NCBI GenBank assembly: GCA_025359445.1
Contig: JANYGB010000034.1
Coordinates: 1 to 64,000, forward strand
Source of the DNA: Sphingomonadaceae bacterium
Lineage (GTDB): Bacteria > Pseudomonadota > Alphaproteobacteria > Sphingomonadales > Sphingomonadaceae
Length of the DNA stretch: 64,000 bases
Direction of reading: 5' to 3'
Part shown: piece after piece, positions 29,043 to 38,943 of the stretch
Numbering within the stretch: the first letter of the stretch is position 1
Layout of the letters: every line of letters begins with the position of its first letter
The notes under the pieces: generated by a model
Databases searched by the model: none
Seen by the model: the letters and a program-made list of their open reading frames with translations, nothing else
What the model was told of the DNA's origin: nothing
Translations under genes and position numbers: made by a program

Positions 29043-29846
29043 TCACCGCCCGGTGATCAAGCCTCCAGCGGGCGGCGCGGGGAATGCCAGGCCGGGCACT
29101 GCAGCCCCGGGCGAACCGGCGGTAGCGAAGTGATAGATGCTGGTCCCCAGCGGCGAATAAGCGATCAGATCGAACAGCAGAATGTTGCCGATGATTGCCG
29201 CCGCGCCCAGCAGCCAGGCCGGGTGCACGCGGCCCAGCTTGCGTTTGTCGCGGATCATCCCGGCCAGCGGGAAGATCAGCGTGGCTGTTCCGGCCGCTTC
29301 GAAGGCGTAGGGCGAGAGCAAGGGCATTGGCAGCAAGCGCCCAAACGCTGGCGCGATGATGACCGCCATCCCGCAGATATGCAGCCGCGCGTGCCAATCG
29401 GTGCGCTTGCGGTTAGCGATGGCATAAGCGGTGATCGCGGCAAACGTCAGCACGGTCAGCGGATCGGCGATCAGGAATTGCTGCGGCATGAAGAAGAACG
29501 GCACCGTGCCATTGCGCGCCATCGTCACGGTCACGACAAAGCCCATCACGACCATCAGCCCGGCCCAGCCGGCCGCGACCCAGCCGAGTTTGCGGTGCAG
29601 CGCCACTGGTCCGCGCGTCGCGAGGTACGATTGGGTCAGGAAAATCGCCACCCAGCCCATGAACACCATCGCATGAAGGTGGACCCTGAGCGGCGAAGCA
29701 AAGGTCGAGCGGCCCATCGCCAGCTGGGTCGAAAAACCGAGCACGACGGTGAGCGCCATGGCGATCGCCATCTTGAACGAAAAGCGTTCGGCGAGCGCGG
29801 GTTCATCGTCCAGTGGTGCAAGCGTTGCCGGTGCCAGTGTGGCCAT
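29043..29846 (-). CDS. Polytopic membrane protein of unknown function
   Basis: Multiple TM segments; PLRVHLHAMVFMGWVAIFLTQSYL...LHRKLGWVAAGWAGLMVVMG. Confidence 0.6.
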   Translation of the reverse strand: MATLAPATLAPLDDEPALAERFSFKMAIAMALTVVLGFSTQLAMGRSTFASPLRVHLHAMVFMGWVAIFLTQSYLATRGPVALHRKLGWVAAGWAGLMVVMGFVVTVTMARNGTVPFFFMPQQFLIADPLTVLTFAAITAYAIANRKRTDWHARLHICGMAVIIAPAFGRLLPMPLLSPYAFEAAGTATLIFPLAGMIRDKRKLGRVHPAWLLGAAAIIGNILLFDLIAYSPLGTSIYHFATAGSPGAAVPGLAFPAPPAGGLITGR

Positions 29847-29928
29847 GCAGGTGCCTCCCCTTCAATCCGCGACCGAGGGTTTTATAGCGCGGTTTTTGCC
29901 GGTTGGAAGAGCGGGCCTTGCGCCGGGC

Positions 29929-30606
29929 TCAATTGCCCGCCGGTTCGCCGTCGAAGTGCACCGTCACGGTGACCGCGCCATAGCCCGCGACTTGGAGCGG
30001 GATTGCCAGGTTCTGCCGGATCGCGTCCTTGGCGGCATTGCGCGCCAGCGTCAGCAGCGCAGGGTTTTTGGCTTGCTCCGCAGCCTGCTGTTCGGCGACC
30101 AGCGTATTGTCGCGGGTCAGCTTGGCTTGCGCCGCGCCGGTGATCCACACCCCTTCGCGCAGGTATTGCGCGTGGGCCTCGTCAAGATTGGGGCGTGACA
30201 TTTGCAGCGTCGGCAGGGTCACATCGAGATGGCTCGAAGCATCGTCCCATTTCATCCGTGCCTTGTCCATTTGCGTCAGGTCGATGGTGTAATCGACCCG
30301 CGCCGGGATCACCGCGACCTGCTTGCTTTTGAGCAGCCCGAACGCGCGCTCGTCTTGCGAGGCGCTGACCAGCGCGAGCTGGGCGGAAAACACCGTCAGC
30401 CGGTCCTGCTTTTCGAAGGCCAGCAGGCTCGCCGCGACCGGATCGCCGTGATCGGGGGTCAGGCTGCGGATCGCGTACCACCCGCCTATTGCGAGCAGCC
30501 CCAGTCCGAGCACGGCGGGCAGGGTGAACAGCGGACGCCGCTGCACCGGCCTGGCCCGGTCGCTGGCCCGGTCATATGTCAGTTCATTGGTCAGCTCAGT
30601 TGCCAT
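29929..30606 (-). CDS. DUF4230-like membrane-anchored protein
   Basis: Single N-terminal TM; QVAVIPARVDYTIDLTQMDKARMKWDDASSHLDVTLPTLQMSRPNLDE. Confidence 0.6.
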   Translation of the reverse strand: MATELTNELTYDRASDRARPVQRRPLFTLPAVLGLGLLAIGGWYAIRSLTPDHGDPVAASLLAFEKQDRLTVFSAQLALVSASQDERAFGLLKSKQVAVIPARVDYTIDLTQMDKARMKWDDASSHLDVTLPTLQMSRPNLDEAHAQYLREGVWITGAAQAKLTRDNTLVAEQQAAEQAKNPALLTLARNAAKDAIRQNLAIPLQVAGYGAVTVTVHFDGEPAGN

Positions 30607-31493
30607 TTTTCGCCTTCGCTGGCTACCCGTTCGCGGTGCCTAAGGTCGATCAGGTGAGCGAGGACTGAACGACCCGCTGCACCCTCAAGCCGTGGGTCGA
30701 GCCCTTTGTACATGGCCTTGACCATCTCCGGGATCGCCTGCGGCGCCTCGCCCAGCAACCGCAGGATCTGTGCCTCGCGGCTGCGGCGATGGCCGAGCAT
30801 CCCGCGCACCAGTTGTTTCGGGTTGGTAATCGCCGGGCCGTGCGCGGGGTAAAGCACCTTGTCATCGCGGTCATGGAGCTTTTGCAGGCTCGCCATATAG
30901 GCCGCCATGTCGCCGTCGGGCGGGGAGACGACGCTGGTCGACCAGGCCATCACGTGATCGCCGGTGAACAACGCACCGCTTTGCTCCAGCGCATAGCACA
31001 GGTGATTGCTGGTATGGCCGGGGGTGGCGACGGCGGTGATCGTCCAATCGGGGCCGCGCAATTGCTCGCCGTCGCTCAGCACCCGGTCTGGAGCATAAGT
31101 CGGATCGAACGCGGCATCGGCGCGCGGGCCATCATCTTCGAGCACCAGCGGCGCACAGCCGATGATCGCTGCGCCAGTCAGCCGTTTCAGTTCAACCGCA
31201 GCGGGCGAATGATCGCGGTGAGTATGCGTGCACATGATCGCGCTCAGCCGGGCATTGCCGATGGCTGTGATGATCGCCGCGACGTGGCCTTCGCCGTGCG
31301 TATCGGCGTGGCCTGCCGCGCCGGTTCCAGCCGGGCCCGGATCGATCACCGCCAGCTCAGCGCCCGCGCCGACGACATAAGTCTGCGTCCCGGTAAAGGT
31401 ATAGGGAGAAGCATTTGGCGCGAGCACGCGGCGCACGAGCGGCTCGCATTGTTCGGACAGGCCGGTCGGCCAGGGCTGGGGCGGGGCATCCAT
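30591..31493 (-). CDS. MBL-fold metallo-hydrolase (LACTB2/glyoxalase II-like)
   Basis: NTYVVG-like TQTYVVGAGAELAVIDPGPAG; MCTHTHRDHSPAAVELK; TPGHTSNHLCY. Start at MDAPPQPW. Confidence 0.85.
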   Translation of the reverse strand: MDAPPQPWPTGLSEQCEPLVRRVLAPNASPYTFTGTQTYVVGAGAELAVIDPGPAGTGAAGHADTHGEGHVAAIITAIGNARLSAIMCTHTHRDHSPAAVELKRLTGAAIIGCAPLVLEDDGPRADAAFDPTYAPDRVLSDGEQLRGPDWTITAVATPGHTSNHLCYALEQSGALFTGDHVMAWSTSVVSPPDGDMAAYMASLQKLHDRDDKVLYPAHGPAITNPKQLVRGMLGHRRSREAQILRLLGEAPQAIPEMVKAMYKGLDPRLEGAAGRSVLAHLIDLRHRERVASEGEKWQLS

Positions 31494-31536
31494 GACAACG
31501 GATATGGGAACTGCGGCCCCGCCTGTCGAGCCGCAA

Positions 31537-32007
31537 TCAGGTCCTGAGCTGCTGACCCAGCCGTTCGCGCAGCGCGGCGATCGCGCTGGGCTCGTCCGCC
31601 GAACGCTCGCGCCAGCCATTATCAAGTCGCTTCAGCCGCGCGTGGAAACGCTCGGTCGCGGTCACCAGTTCGCGGGTCGGGCTATCGAGCAGCGCCAGCC
31701 GCTCCAGTTCGCTTTCGGGGAAATCGGCGAGCTTGCCGTACCGGCGCAGCTGAAATTCGCTGAGCTCGCCCGAAAAGTAGGCGCGGTGATTAAGCAGCCA
31801 GGCGAGCGCGTGCATCATCCGCGTGGTGGTGCGCAGCGCCTCGCACGACAATGCGATCCGCACCTCGTCCGCTTCGACCGCCGCTTCCCCGGCAGCGTCC
31901 ATCCGCCCGGACAAGGCAAAGGCCCCCCGCACGTCGTCCGATAGGACGAGCGCTTCGCAATAGAGCCCTTCGATGATCCGGGGATTTATACTGGCGGGTT
32001 TTCCCAT
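31537..32007 (-). CDS. DUF1465 family protein
   Basis: IIEGLYCEALVLSDDVRGAF...ALSCEALRTTTRMMHALAWLLNHRAYFSGELSEFQLRRYGKL. Confidence 0.7.
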   Translation of the reverse strand: MGKPASINPRIIEGLYCEALVLSDDVRGAFALSGRMDAAGEAAVEADEVRIALSCEALRTTTRMMHALAWLLNHRAYFSGELSEFQLRRYGKLADFPESELERLALLDSPTRELVTATERFHARLKRLDNGWRERSADEPSAIAALRERLGQQLRT

Positions 32008-32137
32008 CCCGCCCGATTGGCCGAGTGCGCCCCGCCTGCCAACCGGCGTCGCCCAAGTTGCTCACACCATTTTGGGACTGTCCCTTGGGGGGACGTATTT
32101 TCGTTAGCACAATTGGCCAGCTGTGCCGCTTTTGCGG

Positions 32138-32335
32138 TCAGGCGATGATGTCAGGAATGAGGTAATCCTCGATAATCGCGATCTGGTCCTTGAGCCGCAA
32201 TTTGCGCTTTTTGAGGCGGGCGATCTGCAGCTGGTCAGCCGATCCGGCACCGGTCAGCGCGTCGATTGCGGCATCCAGATCGCGGTGCTCGGTGCGGAAC
32301 ACTTCGAGGCGCTTTTTCATTTCCTCTTCGTTCAC
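32138..32335 (-). CDS. DUF465/YdcH family protein
   Basis: VNEEEMKKRLEVFRTEHRDLDAAIDALTGAGSADQLQIARLKKRKLRLKDQIAIIEDYLIPDIIA; GTG start. Confidence 0.8.
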   Translation of the reverse strand: MNEEEMKKRLEVFRTEHRDLDAAIDALTGAGSADQLQIARLKKRKLRLKDQIAIIEDYLIPDIIA

Positions 32336-32521
32336 GCGCTCGTCACCTGTTGCTGCCAACTCGTCGCGGCATGGAATCGCCTTATCGCATAGCGATACGC
32401 ATGCCCTTCGCAAGGTAAGCTTAATATGCTTCGATGACAATTGCAGTGACCCGCCAGTTACCGAGTCGGAGCCGGTGGCGATCCGCAAGCCCTTGGGGGC
32501 GAACGACAAGGAGAACCCTGT

Positions 32522-32677
32522 ATGGAACAGTCGCATGTCAGCGCATTACAGCTCAAGCACGCCGGTCTCGAACGCAAGCTGGCAGATGAATTGAGCCGAC
32601 CAATGCCTGATCTATCGGCCATCCAGCTCCTCAAAAAACGAAAGCTTCGGATAAAGGAAGAACTGTCGCAGCACTGA
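32522..32677 (+). CDS. DUF465/YdcH family protein (51 aa, absent from supplied ORF track)
   Basis: Hand translation: MEQSHVSALQLKHAGLERKLADELSRPMPDLSAIQLLKKRKLRIKEELSQH*; shares LKKRKLR.K(D/E) with the divergent neighbour. Confidence 0.75.
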   Translation: MEQSHVSALQLKHAGLERKLADELSRPMPDLSAIQLLKKRKLRIKEELSQH

Positions 32678-32794
32678 GGTTGTGATCGGCCGGGCCTCGC
32701 CGCGCTGGCGGGGCCGGCTATCGCTGCAGAAATAATGCTATTCAGCCCAACTCGCGCCGTTCCCTTCGCGGTAAGTTTGCGATAGTGACGGCGC

Positions 32795-35074
32795 ATGACC
32801 GCACCCAGCGCCGTTTCCTCCGCTCGGCAAATTCTTACCGGCCTGCACGATGTGATGGCTTCGCGCAGCAATGCGCAGGCCAAGCTCAACACGGTGGTTG
32901 AGGTGATCGGCGAAGGTCTCGATAGCGAGGTCTGCTCGATCTATCTGCTGCGCGAGGGGATGCTCGAATTGTTCGCCACCAAAGGGCTGGCGCAGGAAGC
33001 GGTGCACGTCACCCGGATGGACATCGGCGAGGGGCTGGTCGGCACGATCGCCGAAACCAGCGAGATGCTCAACCTGGCCGAAGCCACCGCGCACCCGGAC
33101 TTTTCATATCGGCCTGAAACCGGCGAAGACAAATACCATTCGTTTGCCGGCGTCCCGATCGTCCGGCGCGAGCGCGCGGTGGGCGTGCTGTGCGTCCAGC
33201 ATGCCGATCCGCGCCGCTACGAAGAGGTCGAGATCGAGGCATTGCAGACTGTGGCGATGGTGTTGAGCGAACTGATCGCCAACGCCGATCTGGTCGACGA
33301 GGAAGACGCAGCCTTGCTTGGGCCGCAGCAGACCGGGCCGGTGCGGCTGACCGGGCTGGCGCTGGTCAAGGGACTGGCGGTCGGCAATGCGGTCTACCAC
33401 CAGCCGCGCATCACCATTGAACACGTGATGGCCGATGACCGCGATGCCGAACTCCAGCGCGTTTATCTAGCGTTCGACAAGATGCGTGAGCAGATCGACC
33501 GGATGGCCAGCCAGGCCGAATTCGGCGTGGGCGGAGAGCACGACGAAGTGCTCGAAACCTACAAGATGTTCGCTTACGATGAAGGCTGGAGCCGCCGGAT
33601 AATCGAGGCGATCGACACCGGGCTGACCGCCGAGGCGGCGATCGAGCGGGTCCAGCAACGCACCCGGATGCGGATGCGCCAGATCGACGATCCTTTGCTA
33701 GCCGACCGGATGCACGATCTGGAAGATCTGGCGAACCGCCTGCTGCGGATCGTGTCGGGCCAGATGGGGACGGCTGCAAGCCAGGGGCTGCGTTCGGACA
33801 CGATCCTGATCGCGCGCAACCTTGGCCCGGCCGAGCTGCTCGAATACGACAAGCGGCGCCTCAAGGGCGTGATCCTCGAGGAAGGCTCGCTCACCGCGCA
33901 CGTTGTCATCGTTGCCCGCGCGATGGGCATTCCGGTCCTCGGGCGGGTGCGCGGCCTGCGCGGCGCGGTGCGCGACGGCGATGCGCTGCTGCTCGATGCC
34001 GATCAGGGCAATGCCACCGTCCGTGCCGCCCCGCCGATGATCGAGGCGTTCGAAGCGCGCTTCGCCAAAAGCAAGGAACGCCAAGCTAGCTATGCCAAGC
34101 TGCGCGATGTCGAACCGTTTACCAAGGACGGCACCCGCATCACGGTGATGATGAATGCCGGGCTGCGCGATGATATGCCCGGCCTCGCTCAGACCGGGGC
34201 CGACGGGATCGGCTTGTTCCGCACCGAATTTCAGTTCCTGGTCAGCGCCACGCTGCCCGCGTGCGAACGCCAGACCCGGCTGTACCGCGATGTGCTCGAG
34301 GTTGCGGGTGACAAACCCGTGGTGTTCCGCACGGTCGATATCGGCGGCGACAAGGTGCTGCCGTACTTGCGCCACAACAACGGCGAGCATGAAGAAAACC
34401 CGGCGATGGGCTGGCGTGCGCTGCGCGTGGCGCTGGAACGCGAAGGATTGATGAAAGTGCAGGCTCGCGCGCTGCTCGAAGCAGCCGCAGGGCGCACGCT
34501 CAACGTGATGTTCCCGATGGTTTCCGAACCGTGGGAGTTCGATGCAGCGCGCGAAGTGTTCGAGAATCAGCGCAGCTACCTCAAAAAGCTCAAAAAGCCG
34601 TTGCCCGAAGCGATCCGCTACGGCGCAATGCTCGAAGTTCCGGCGCTGGCCGAAACGCTCGATCTGCTGGCCCCCAGGTTGTCGTTCCTGTCGATCGGGA
34701 CCAACGATCTCACCCAGTTCCTGTTCGCTGCCGACCGGTCCAACCCCAAACTGGCCGAACGCTATGACTGGCTGTCGATTTCGATCATGCGCTTTTTGCG
34801 CCGGGTTCAGACAAGCCTGATCGGTCACGCCGTAGATGTGACCGTCTGCGGGGAGATGGGCGGGCGGCGGCTTGAAGCGCTCGCCCTGATGGGCATCGGC
34901 ATTCACCGGTTGTCGATTACGCCAGCCGCAGTCGGTCCGATCAAGGAACTGGTCCGCAAGGTCGACTTGACCGAGATCGGCGAGGCGATGGCCCAGTGGC
35001 TTGCAGCGCCGCCGCCCAGCTTGCGTGAGGCGCTGACCGCGTGGGCCGAAGCGCGCGGAATTGAAATCGATTGA
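32795..35074 (+). CDS. ptsP: Phosphoenolpyruvate-protein phosphotransferase, GAF-containing (EI-Ntr)
   Basis: N-terminal GAF; GVILEEGSLTAHVVIVARAMGIPVLG; DGIGLFRTEFQFL; SIGTNDLTQFLFAADRSN; CGEMGG. Confidence 0.95.
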   Translation: MTAPSAVSSARQILTGLHDVMASRSNAQAKLNTVVEVIGEGLDSEVCSIYLLREGMLELFATKGLAQEAVHVTRMDIGEGLVGTIAETSEMLNLAEATAHPDFSYRPETGEDKYHSFAGVPIVRRERAVGVLCVQHADPRRYEEVEIEALQTVAMVLSELIANADLVDEEDAALLGPQQTGPVRLTGLALVKGLAVGNAVYHQPRITIEHVMADDRDAELQRVYLAFDKMREQIDRMASQAEFGVGGEHDEVLETYKMFAYDEGWSRRIIEAIDTGLTAEAAIERVQQRTRMRMRQIDDPLLADRMHDLEDLANRLLRIVSGQMGTAASQGLRSDTILIARNLGPAELLEYDKRRLKGVILEEGSLTAHVVIVARAMGIPVLGRVRGLRGAVRDGDALLLDADQGNATVRAAPPMIEAFEARFAKSKERQASYAKLRDVEPFTKDGTRITVMMNAGLRDDMPGLAQTGADGIGLFRTEFQFLVSATLPACERQTRLYRDVLEVAGDKPVVFRTVDIGGDKVLPYLRHNNGEHEENPAMGWRALRVALEREGLMKVQARALLEAAAGRTLNVMFPMVSEPWEFDAAREVFENQRSYLKKLKKPLPEAIRYGAMLEVPALAETLDLLAPRLSFLSIGTNDLTQFLFAADRSNPKLAERYDWLSISIMRFLRRVQTSLIGHAVDVTVCGEMGGRRLEALALMGIGIHRLSITPAAVGPIKELVRKVDLTEIGEAMAQWLAAPPPSLREALTAWAEARGIEID

Positions 35075-35240
35075 ACTTGCGGGGCCGCGCCCCATCCACT
35101 GGCCGGTCACCGGCCCGTCACAAATCCCGCGCAACTTGCCGCCATGCCAGCCTGCCAACCATGTTTAGCCGTTGACTCGCTGGGATTAAACAGGCTGGTT
35201 GCAATCAGAACAAAACAACGCGCTAAAATCCGGGGTCGGC

Positions 35241-36233
35241 ATGTCAGATGAATTAGTTGCAGAGGCACAATTGCCTCTCGAAACGGTGGGCGCGCGTTTG
35301 CGGCGCGCACGCGAACAAGCCGGTCTGGGCATAGCCGCCCTGGCCGCACAGACCCGTATTTCACAGCGTCAGATCGAGGCCATCGAAGCGAGCGATTTTG
35401 GCGCATTGCCGGGGCGAACCTATGCGGTGGGCTTCTCGCGATCGATCGCGCGAGCGGTCGGGCTCGACGAGACCGAGGTCGCAGCCGCGACCCGTGCGGA
35501 GCTGACCCAGCAACAGGCCGAAAATCCGCGCCGCCCGGTCCAGACCTTTGAACCGGGCGATCCGGCGCGGGTGCCCAGCGCGCGGTTGACTTGGCTGGCC
35601 TTGGCAGGGGTTGCACTGGCAGTGCTGCTGGGAATTATGTTCCTGCCCAGCTTGTTCTCGCCTGCTGGGTCATTGCCATCGATCCTTCCCGCCGATCAGC
35701 CGGTGAATACTGCTGCCGGATCTGCGCTACCGCCCGCCGCGCCGACTGCGGCTGGGCCGGTCGTGTTCACCGCGCTCCAACCGGGCGTGTGGGTCAAATT
35801 CTACGATGCCGCCGGGACCCAGTTGTTGCAGAAGGAACTGGCGCAAGGCGAAAGCTATACTGTTCCGGCAGGCCAAGGCGAAGTGTTACTGCGGACCGCC
35901 CGCCCCGATCAGCTGGCAATCACCGTCAGCGGCCAGCCGGTGCCCAAACTGTCCGATGTGCAGCAGACGATGAAGGATGTGCCGGTCAGCGCGGCGGCAT
36001 TGCTCGCTCGGGGTAGCGCGGCACAGACGCCGGTCGTCCCGGTGCCAACCGCAACCGGTAATTCAGCCGCGCCGCGCGAGGCCGCTGTTGTGCAGCCGCG
36101 CGAACAACGCATCCCCACCCCGCGGGTCGAAGCATCGCCCGCGCCATCATCGCTGCCTTCTGCCGCGCCCGCTGCGGCCAGCCCGGCTCCGACCCCTGCC
36201 CCTACTCCTTCGCGTGGCCCGGGGGCGACATAG
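35241..36233 (+). CDS. Helix-turn-helix domain protein, RodZ-like (DUF4115 C-terminal)
   Basis: VGARLRRAREQAGLGIAALAAQTRISQRQIEAIEASDFGALPGRTYAVGFSRSIARAVGLDE; single TM; VWVKFYDAAGTQLLQKELAQGESYTVPAG. Confidence 0.85.
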   Translation: MSDELVAEAQLPLETVGARLRRAREQAGLGIAALAAQTRISQRQIEAIEASDFGALPGRTYAVGFSRSIARAVGLDETEVAAATRAELTQQQAENPRRPVQTFEPGDPARVPSARLTWLALAGVALAVLLGIMFLPSLFSPAGSLPSILPADQPVNTAAGSALPPAAPTAAGPVVFTALQPGVWVKFYDAAGTQLLQKELAQGESYTVPAGQGEVLLRTARPDQLAITVSGQPVPKLSDVQQTMKDVPVSAAALLARGSAAQTPVVPVPTATGNSAAPREAAVVQPREQRIPTPRVEASPAPSSLPSAAPAAASPAPTPAPTPSRGPGAT

Positions 36234-36364
36234 ATTGCGGATAGCATCGCCCGCTCGCTCGACAGCAGTGATCTGCTCGCGCTAACACACGCCTCGTGGT
36301 TAATGGCCGGTTCGGAAAAATCCGGGCAATGCTGCGGGCGGACTTACTGGATGGATACCGAACG

Positions 36365-37333
36365 ATGAACTTGCTCCCCTGGAAACAGCGGTCGCTGTGC
36401 GTGGTCGCCGCAATTGCCATGGTCGCTCCGGCGGCAATCCCGCTCCATGCGCAGACCAGCGGCGAAACCGAGATACGCCTGCGCAAGGTTGAGGCCGAAG
36501 TTACCGCGCTGCAGCGGGTTGTATTTCCCGGCGGCGGCGGCCAGTTCTTCCCGCAGCTTCAGGCCGGTCAGTCGGTAACAGTGCAGCCGGGATCACCGGC
36601 GAGTTCGACCAGTTCGGACATGCTGGTGCGGATGGACGCGCTTGAGGGTCAAGTCGCACGGCTGACGGGGCAGGTCGAGGAAGACCGCCACCGGATCGAA
36701 AAGCTTGAGGCGCGGCTGGCGGGGATTGAGGCCCCGAGTAAAGTCCAGACGGTCACTGACGCGAGCACGACTGCTCCGGCCAGCAGCACCGACAGCAACC
36801 TTGCGGCAATGGGCGCTGCGCCCAAGCCGGCGCTGGTGGTACCCAAGCCTGCTCCCAAACCCGCTGCCAAGCCCGCCACGAGCAGCGATGCAGCAGCCAA
36901 GCGCGTCGCCGCAGTGCGCGCGGTAGTCAAGCCGAGCACGCGGGACGCCGGCGACGATGAATATTCTTATGGGTTCCGCCTGTGGGAAGCCAAGTTTTAC
37001 CCCGAATCCCAGCAGCAGCTGAAGATGTTCCTGCAAAAGTATCCCAAGCACGCGCGCACCAGCTATGCCCGCAACCTCCTCGGCCGCGACTATCTTGATG
37101 ATGGCAACGCACATGAGGCCGCTGGGTGGTTCCTGCAGAACTACAAGCTTGAACCCAAGGGTGACCGCGCGCCTGACAGCCTGCTGATGCTGGCCGAAGC
37201 GATGCGCCAGCTGGGCGATACGACGCGCGGTTGTGTTGCGATCAAGCAGTTCGCTGGTACTTTTCCGGCCGAAGCTTCGGGCCGGCTCCAGAGCCAGTAC
37301 GACGTGACCAGCTCCGGGCTGAAGTGCAAGTAG
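36365..37333 (+). CDS. Tol-Pal system-associated TPR protein (YbgF/CpoB-like)
   Basis: Signal peptide, coiled coil, then YSYGFRLWEAKFYPESQQQLKMFLQKYPKHARTSYARNLLGRDYLDDGNAHEAA. Confidence 0.75.
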   Translation: MNLLPWKQRSLCVVAAIAMVAPAAIPLHAQTSGETEIRLRKVEAEVTALQRVVFPGGGGQFFPQLQAGQSVTVQPGSPASSTSSDMLVRMDALEGQVARLTGQVEEDRHRIEKLEARLAGIEAPSKVQTVTDASTTAPASSTDSNLAAMGAAPKPALVVPKPAPKPAAKPATSSDAAAKRVAAVRAVVKPSTRDAGDDEYSYGFRLWEAKFYPESQQQLKMFLQKYPKHARTSYARNLLGRDYLDDGNAHEAAGWFLQNYKLEPKGDRAPDSLLMLAEAMRQLGDTTRGCVAIKQFAGTFPAEASGRLQSQYDVTSSGLKCK

Positions 37334-38304
37334 CCAGCCTCGGCGTTGAGGGACTGACTGCACGGTTTGTCGCAGCGCTCGATGCGCTGTGGCCAGGGTT
37401 TCTGCCGAATACTGCGCTTCGCTTGGGCCTCGCCGTTTCGGGCGGGCCGGACAGCTTGGCGATGCTTTTGCTCGCCCATGAGGTGCTGCCCGGCCGGATC
37501 GCGGCGGCGACGGTCGATCACGGTTTAAGGGCGGAAAATGCCGACGAAGCCGAGATGGTCGCGCAGGTCTGTAGCACGCTGGGGGTCGCGCACGCAGTGC
37601 TGCCAGTGACCTTGGCTTCCGGCAATGTGCAGTCGCAAGCCCGCACCGCGCGTTATGCTGCCCTGGCCGAATGGGCAGGGGAGGCGGGTCTGGCCGCGCT
37701 CGCCACCGCGCATCATGCCGACGATCAGGCCGAAACCCTGCTGCTGCGGTTGAACCGGGGCAGCGGGGTGGCGGGCCTCGCCGGGGTGCGCGCGCGCGGG
37801 CGGGTGCCGGGCACCCAATTGCCGCTGGTACGCCCCTTGCTAGGGTTCCGCCGCGCCGAACTGGGGGGGGTAGTCGCCGCCGCTGGGGTGAAGGCCGCGA
37901 ACGATCCCTCCAATCAGGACGACCGCTTCGATCGGGCCCGGTTGCGCAAGGCGCTTGGCGCGGCAGACTGGCTCGATGTGCCCGCGCTGGCGGCGAGCGC
38001 CGCGCACCTCGCCGATGCCGATGCCGCGCTCGACTGGGCGGTGCAGCGCGAATGGACCGAATGCGTGGTGTCCGCGCCGATGGGGCTGGTCTATCGCCCA
38101 CAAGCCCCGCGCGCGGTGGCCTTGCGCGTGATCGCAAGGATCGTGCGCGAACTGGACGGCGAACAACCACGCGGCGGGGCGGCCGCGCGGGTGTTCCAGA
38201 ACTTGCTGGCGCGGGAAACCTGCTCGATCGGCGAACTTGTGGCGCGGGTAACAGCGGAGGGCTGGAGCTTCAGTAAGGCCCCTGCGCGACGTTCAGCGCA
38301 CTAG
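37324..38304 (+). CDS. tilS: tRNA(Ile)-lysidine synthetase
   Basis: LGLAVSGGPDSLAMLLLAHE (PP-loop); ATVDHGLR; ATAHHADDQAETLLLRLNRGSGVAGLAGV; GTG start overlapping upstream stop. Confidence 0.9.
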   Translation: MQVASLGVEGLTARFVAALDALWPGFLPNTALRLGLAVSGGPDSLAMLLLAHEVLPGRIAAATVDHGLRAENADEAEMVAQVCSTLGVAHAVLPVTLASGNVQSQARTARYAALAEWAGEAGLAALATAHHADDQAETLLLRLNRGSGVAGLAGVRARGRVPGTQLPLVRPLLGFRRAELGGVVAAAGVKAANDPSNQDDRFDRARLRKALGAADWLDVPALAASAAHLADADAALDWAVQREWTECVVSAPMGLVYRPQAPRAVALRVIARIVRELDGEQPRGGAAARVFQNLLARETCSIGELVARVTAEGWSFSKAPARRSAH

Positions 38305-38943
38305 CAACCCCTGCTGCTGCATCCGCCACAGCAACTGGTCGAAGCGGTCCTGCCCGAAGAATGGCTCGCCTTCGTAGACCATCAGCGGCACGCCGTAGTG
38401 TCCGCCGGTGCGCTGGTCGGCCTCGCTCTGCTTGATCGCGGCATCGAGGCGGCCTGCCTCGGCCTCAATAGTGCGGTCCATCTCGGCCAGGTCGCCGCCC
38501 GCCGCTGCCGCCGCCTTGGCCAGGTGATCACCCTCGTGCCACGCATCGACCTCGCCCGACCAGATCAGGTGGCTGACCTTGCGCAGCAGAGCGAGGCCGA
38601 ACCCGCGCTCGCTCGCCAGCTGGCCAAGCCGGGTCAGCCGGTGGATGTACGGTTGTTCCTTTGGATAGGTCCGCGTGGCCATATCCATCACCACCGGATC
38701 GGGCCGGGGCCAGCGCAGCGGCAGGCCGGCGAAATCGGCGCTGCGTTTGCAATCGCGCATCAGGTATCCAAACCACAGCGGATCGGCGTTGGCGAAAAAG
38801 TCCGGCTGACGCACCGCGATCGGCAGCACCGGGCGGACGTTGATCTGCGCGTCCCAATCGCGCTCAAGTTCGATCAGCCGCGGCGTCACCAGGTACGAAT
38901 AGGGCGACCGGAACGACCAGAACAGGTCGACCTGATGCGTCAC
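38293..38943 (-). CDS. 2-hydroxychromene-2-carboxylate isomerase/DsbA-family protein
   Basis: VDLFWSFRSPYSYLVTPRLIEL; HLIWSGEVDAWHEGDHL; GVPLMVYEGEPFFGQDRFDQLLWRM; GTG start, GTGA overlap with adh. Confidence 0.8.
   Translation of the reverse strand: MTHQVDLFWSFRSPYSYLVTPRLIELERDWDAQINVRPVLPIAVRQPDFFANADPLWFGYLMRDCKRSADFAGLPLRWPRPDPVVMDMATRTYPKEQPYIHRLTRLGQLASERGFGLALLRKVSHLIWSGEVDAWHEGDHLAKAAAAAGGDLAEMDRTIEAEAGRLDAAIKQSEADQRTGGHYGVPLMVYEGEPFFGQDRFDQLLWRMQQQGLLVR

Noticed and set aside
29043-29846. Heme-copper oxidase or cytochrome assignment based on several His residues
   Set aside because: His spacing does not match a recognisable oxidase motif; left as membrane protein of unknown function.
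33698-35158. 486-aa minus-strand ORF opposite ptsP
   Set aside because: Low-complexity His/Arg/Gln-rich shadow translation; ptsP motifs on the plus strand are unambiguous.
36593-38170. 525-aa minus-strand ORF spanning ybgF-like and tilS
   Set aside because: Antisense to two recognisable genes with Arg/Pro-rich composition typical of shadow frames.
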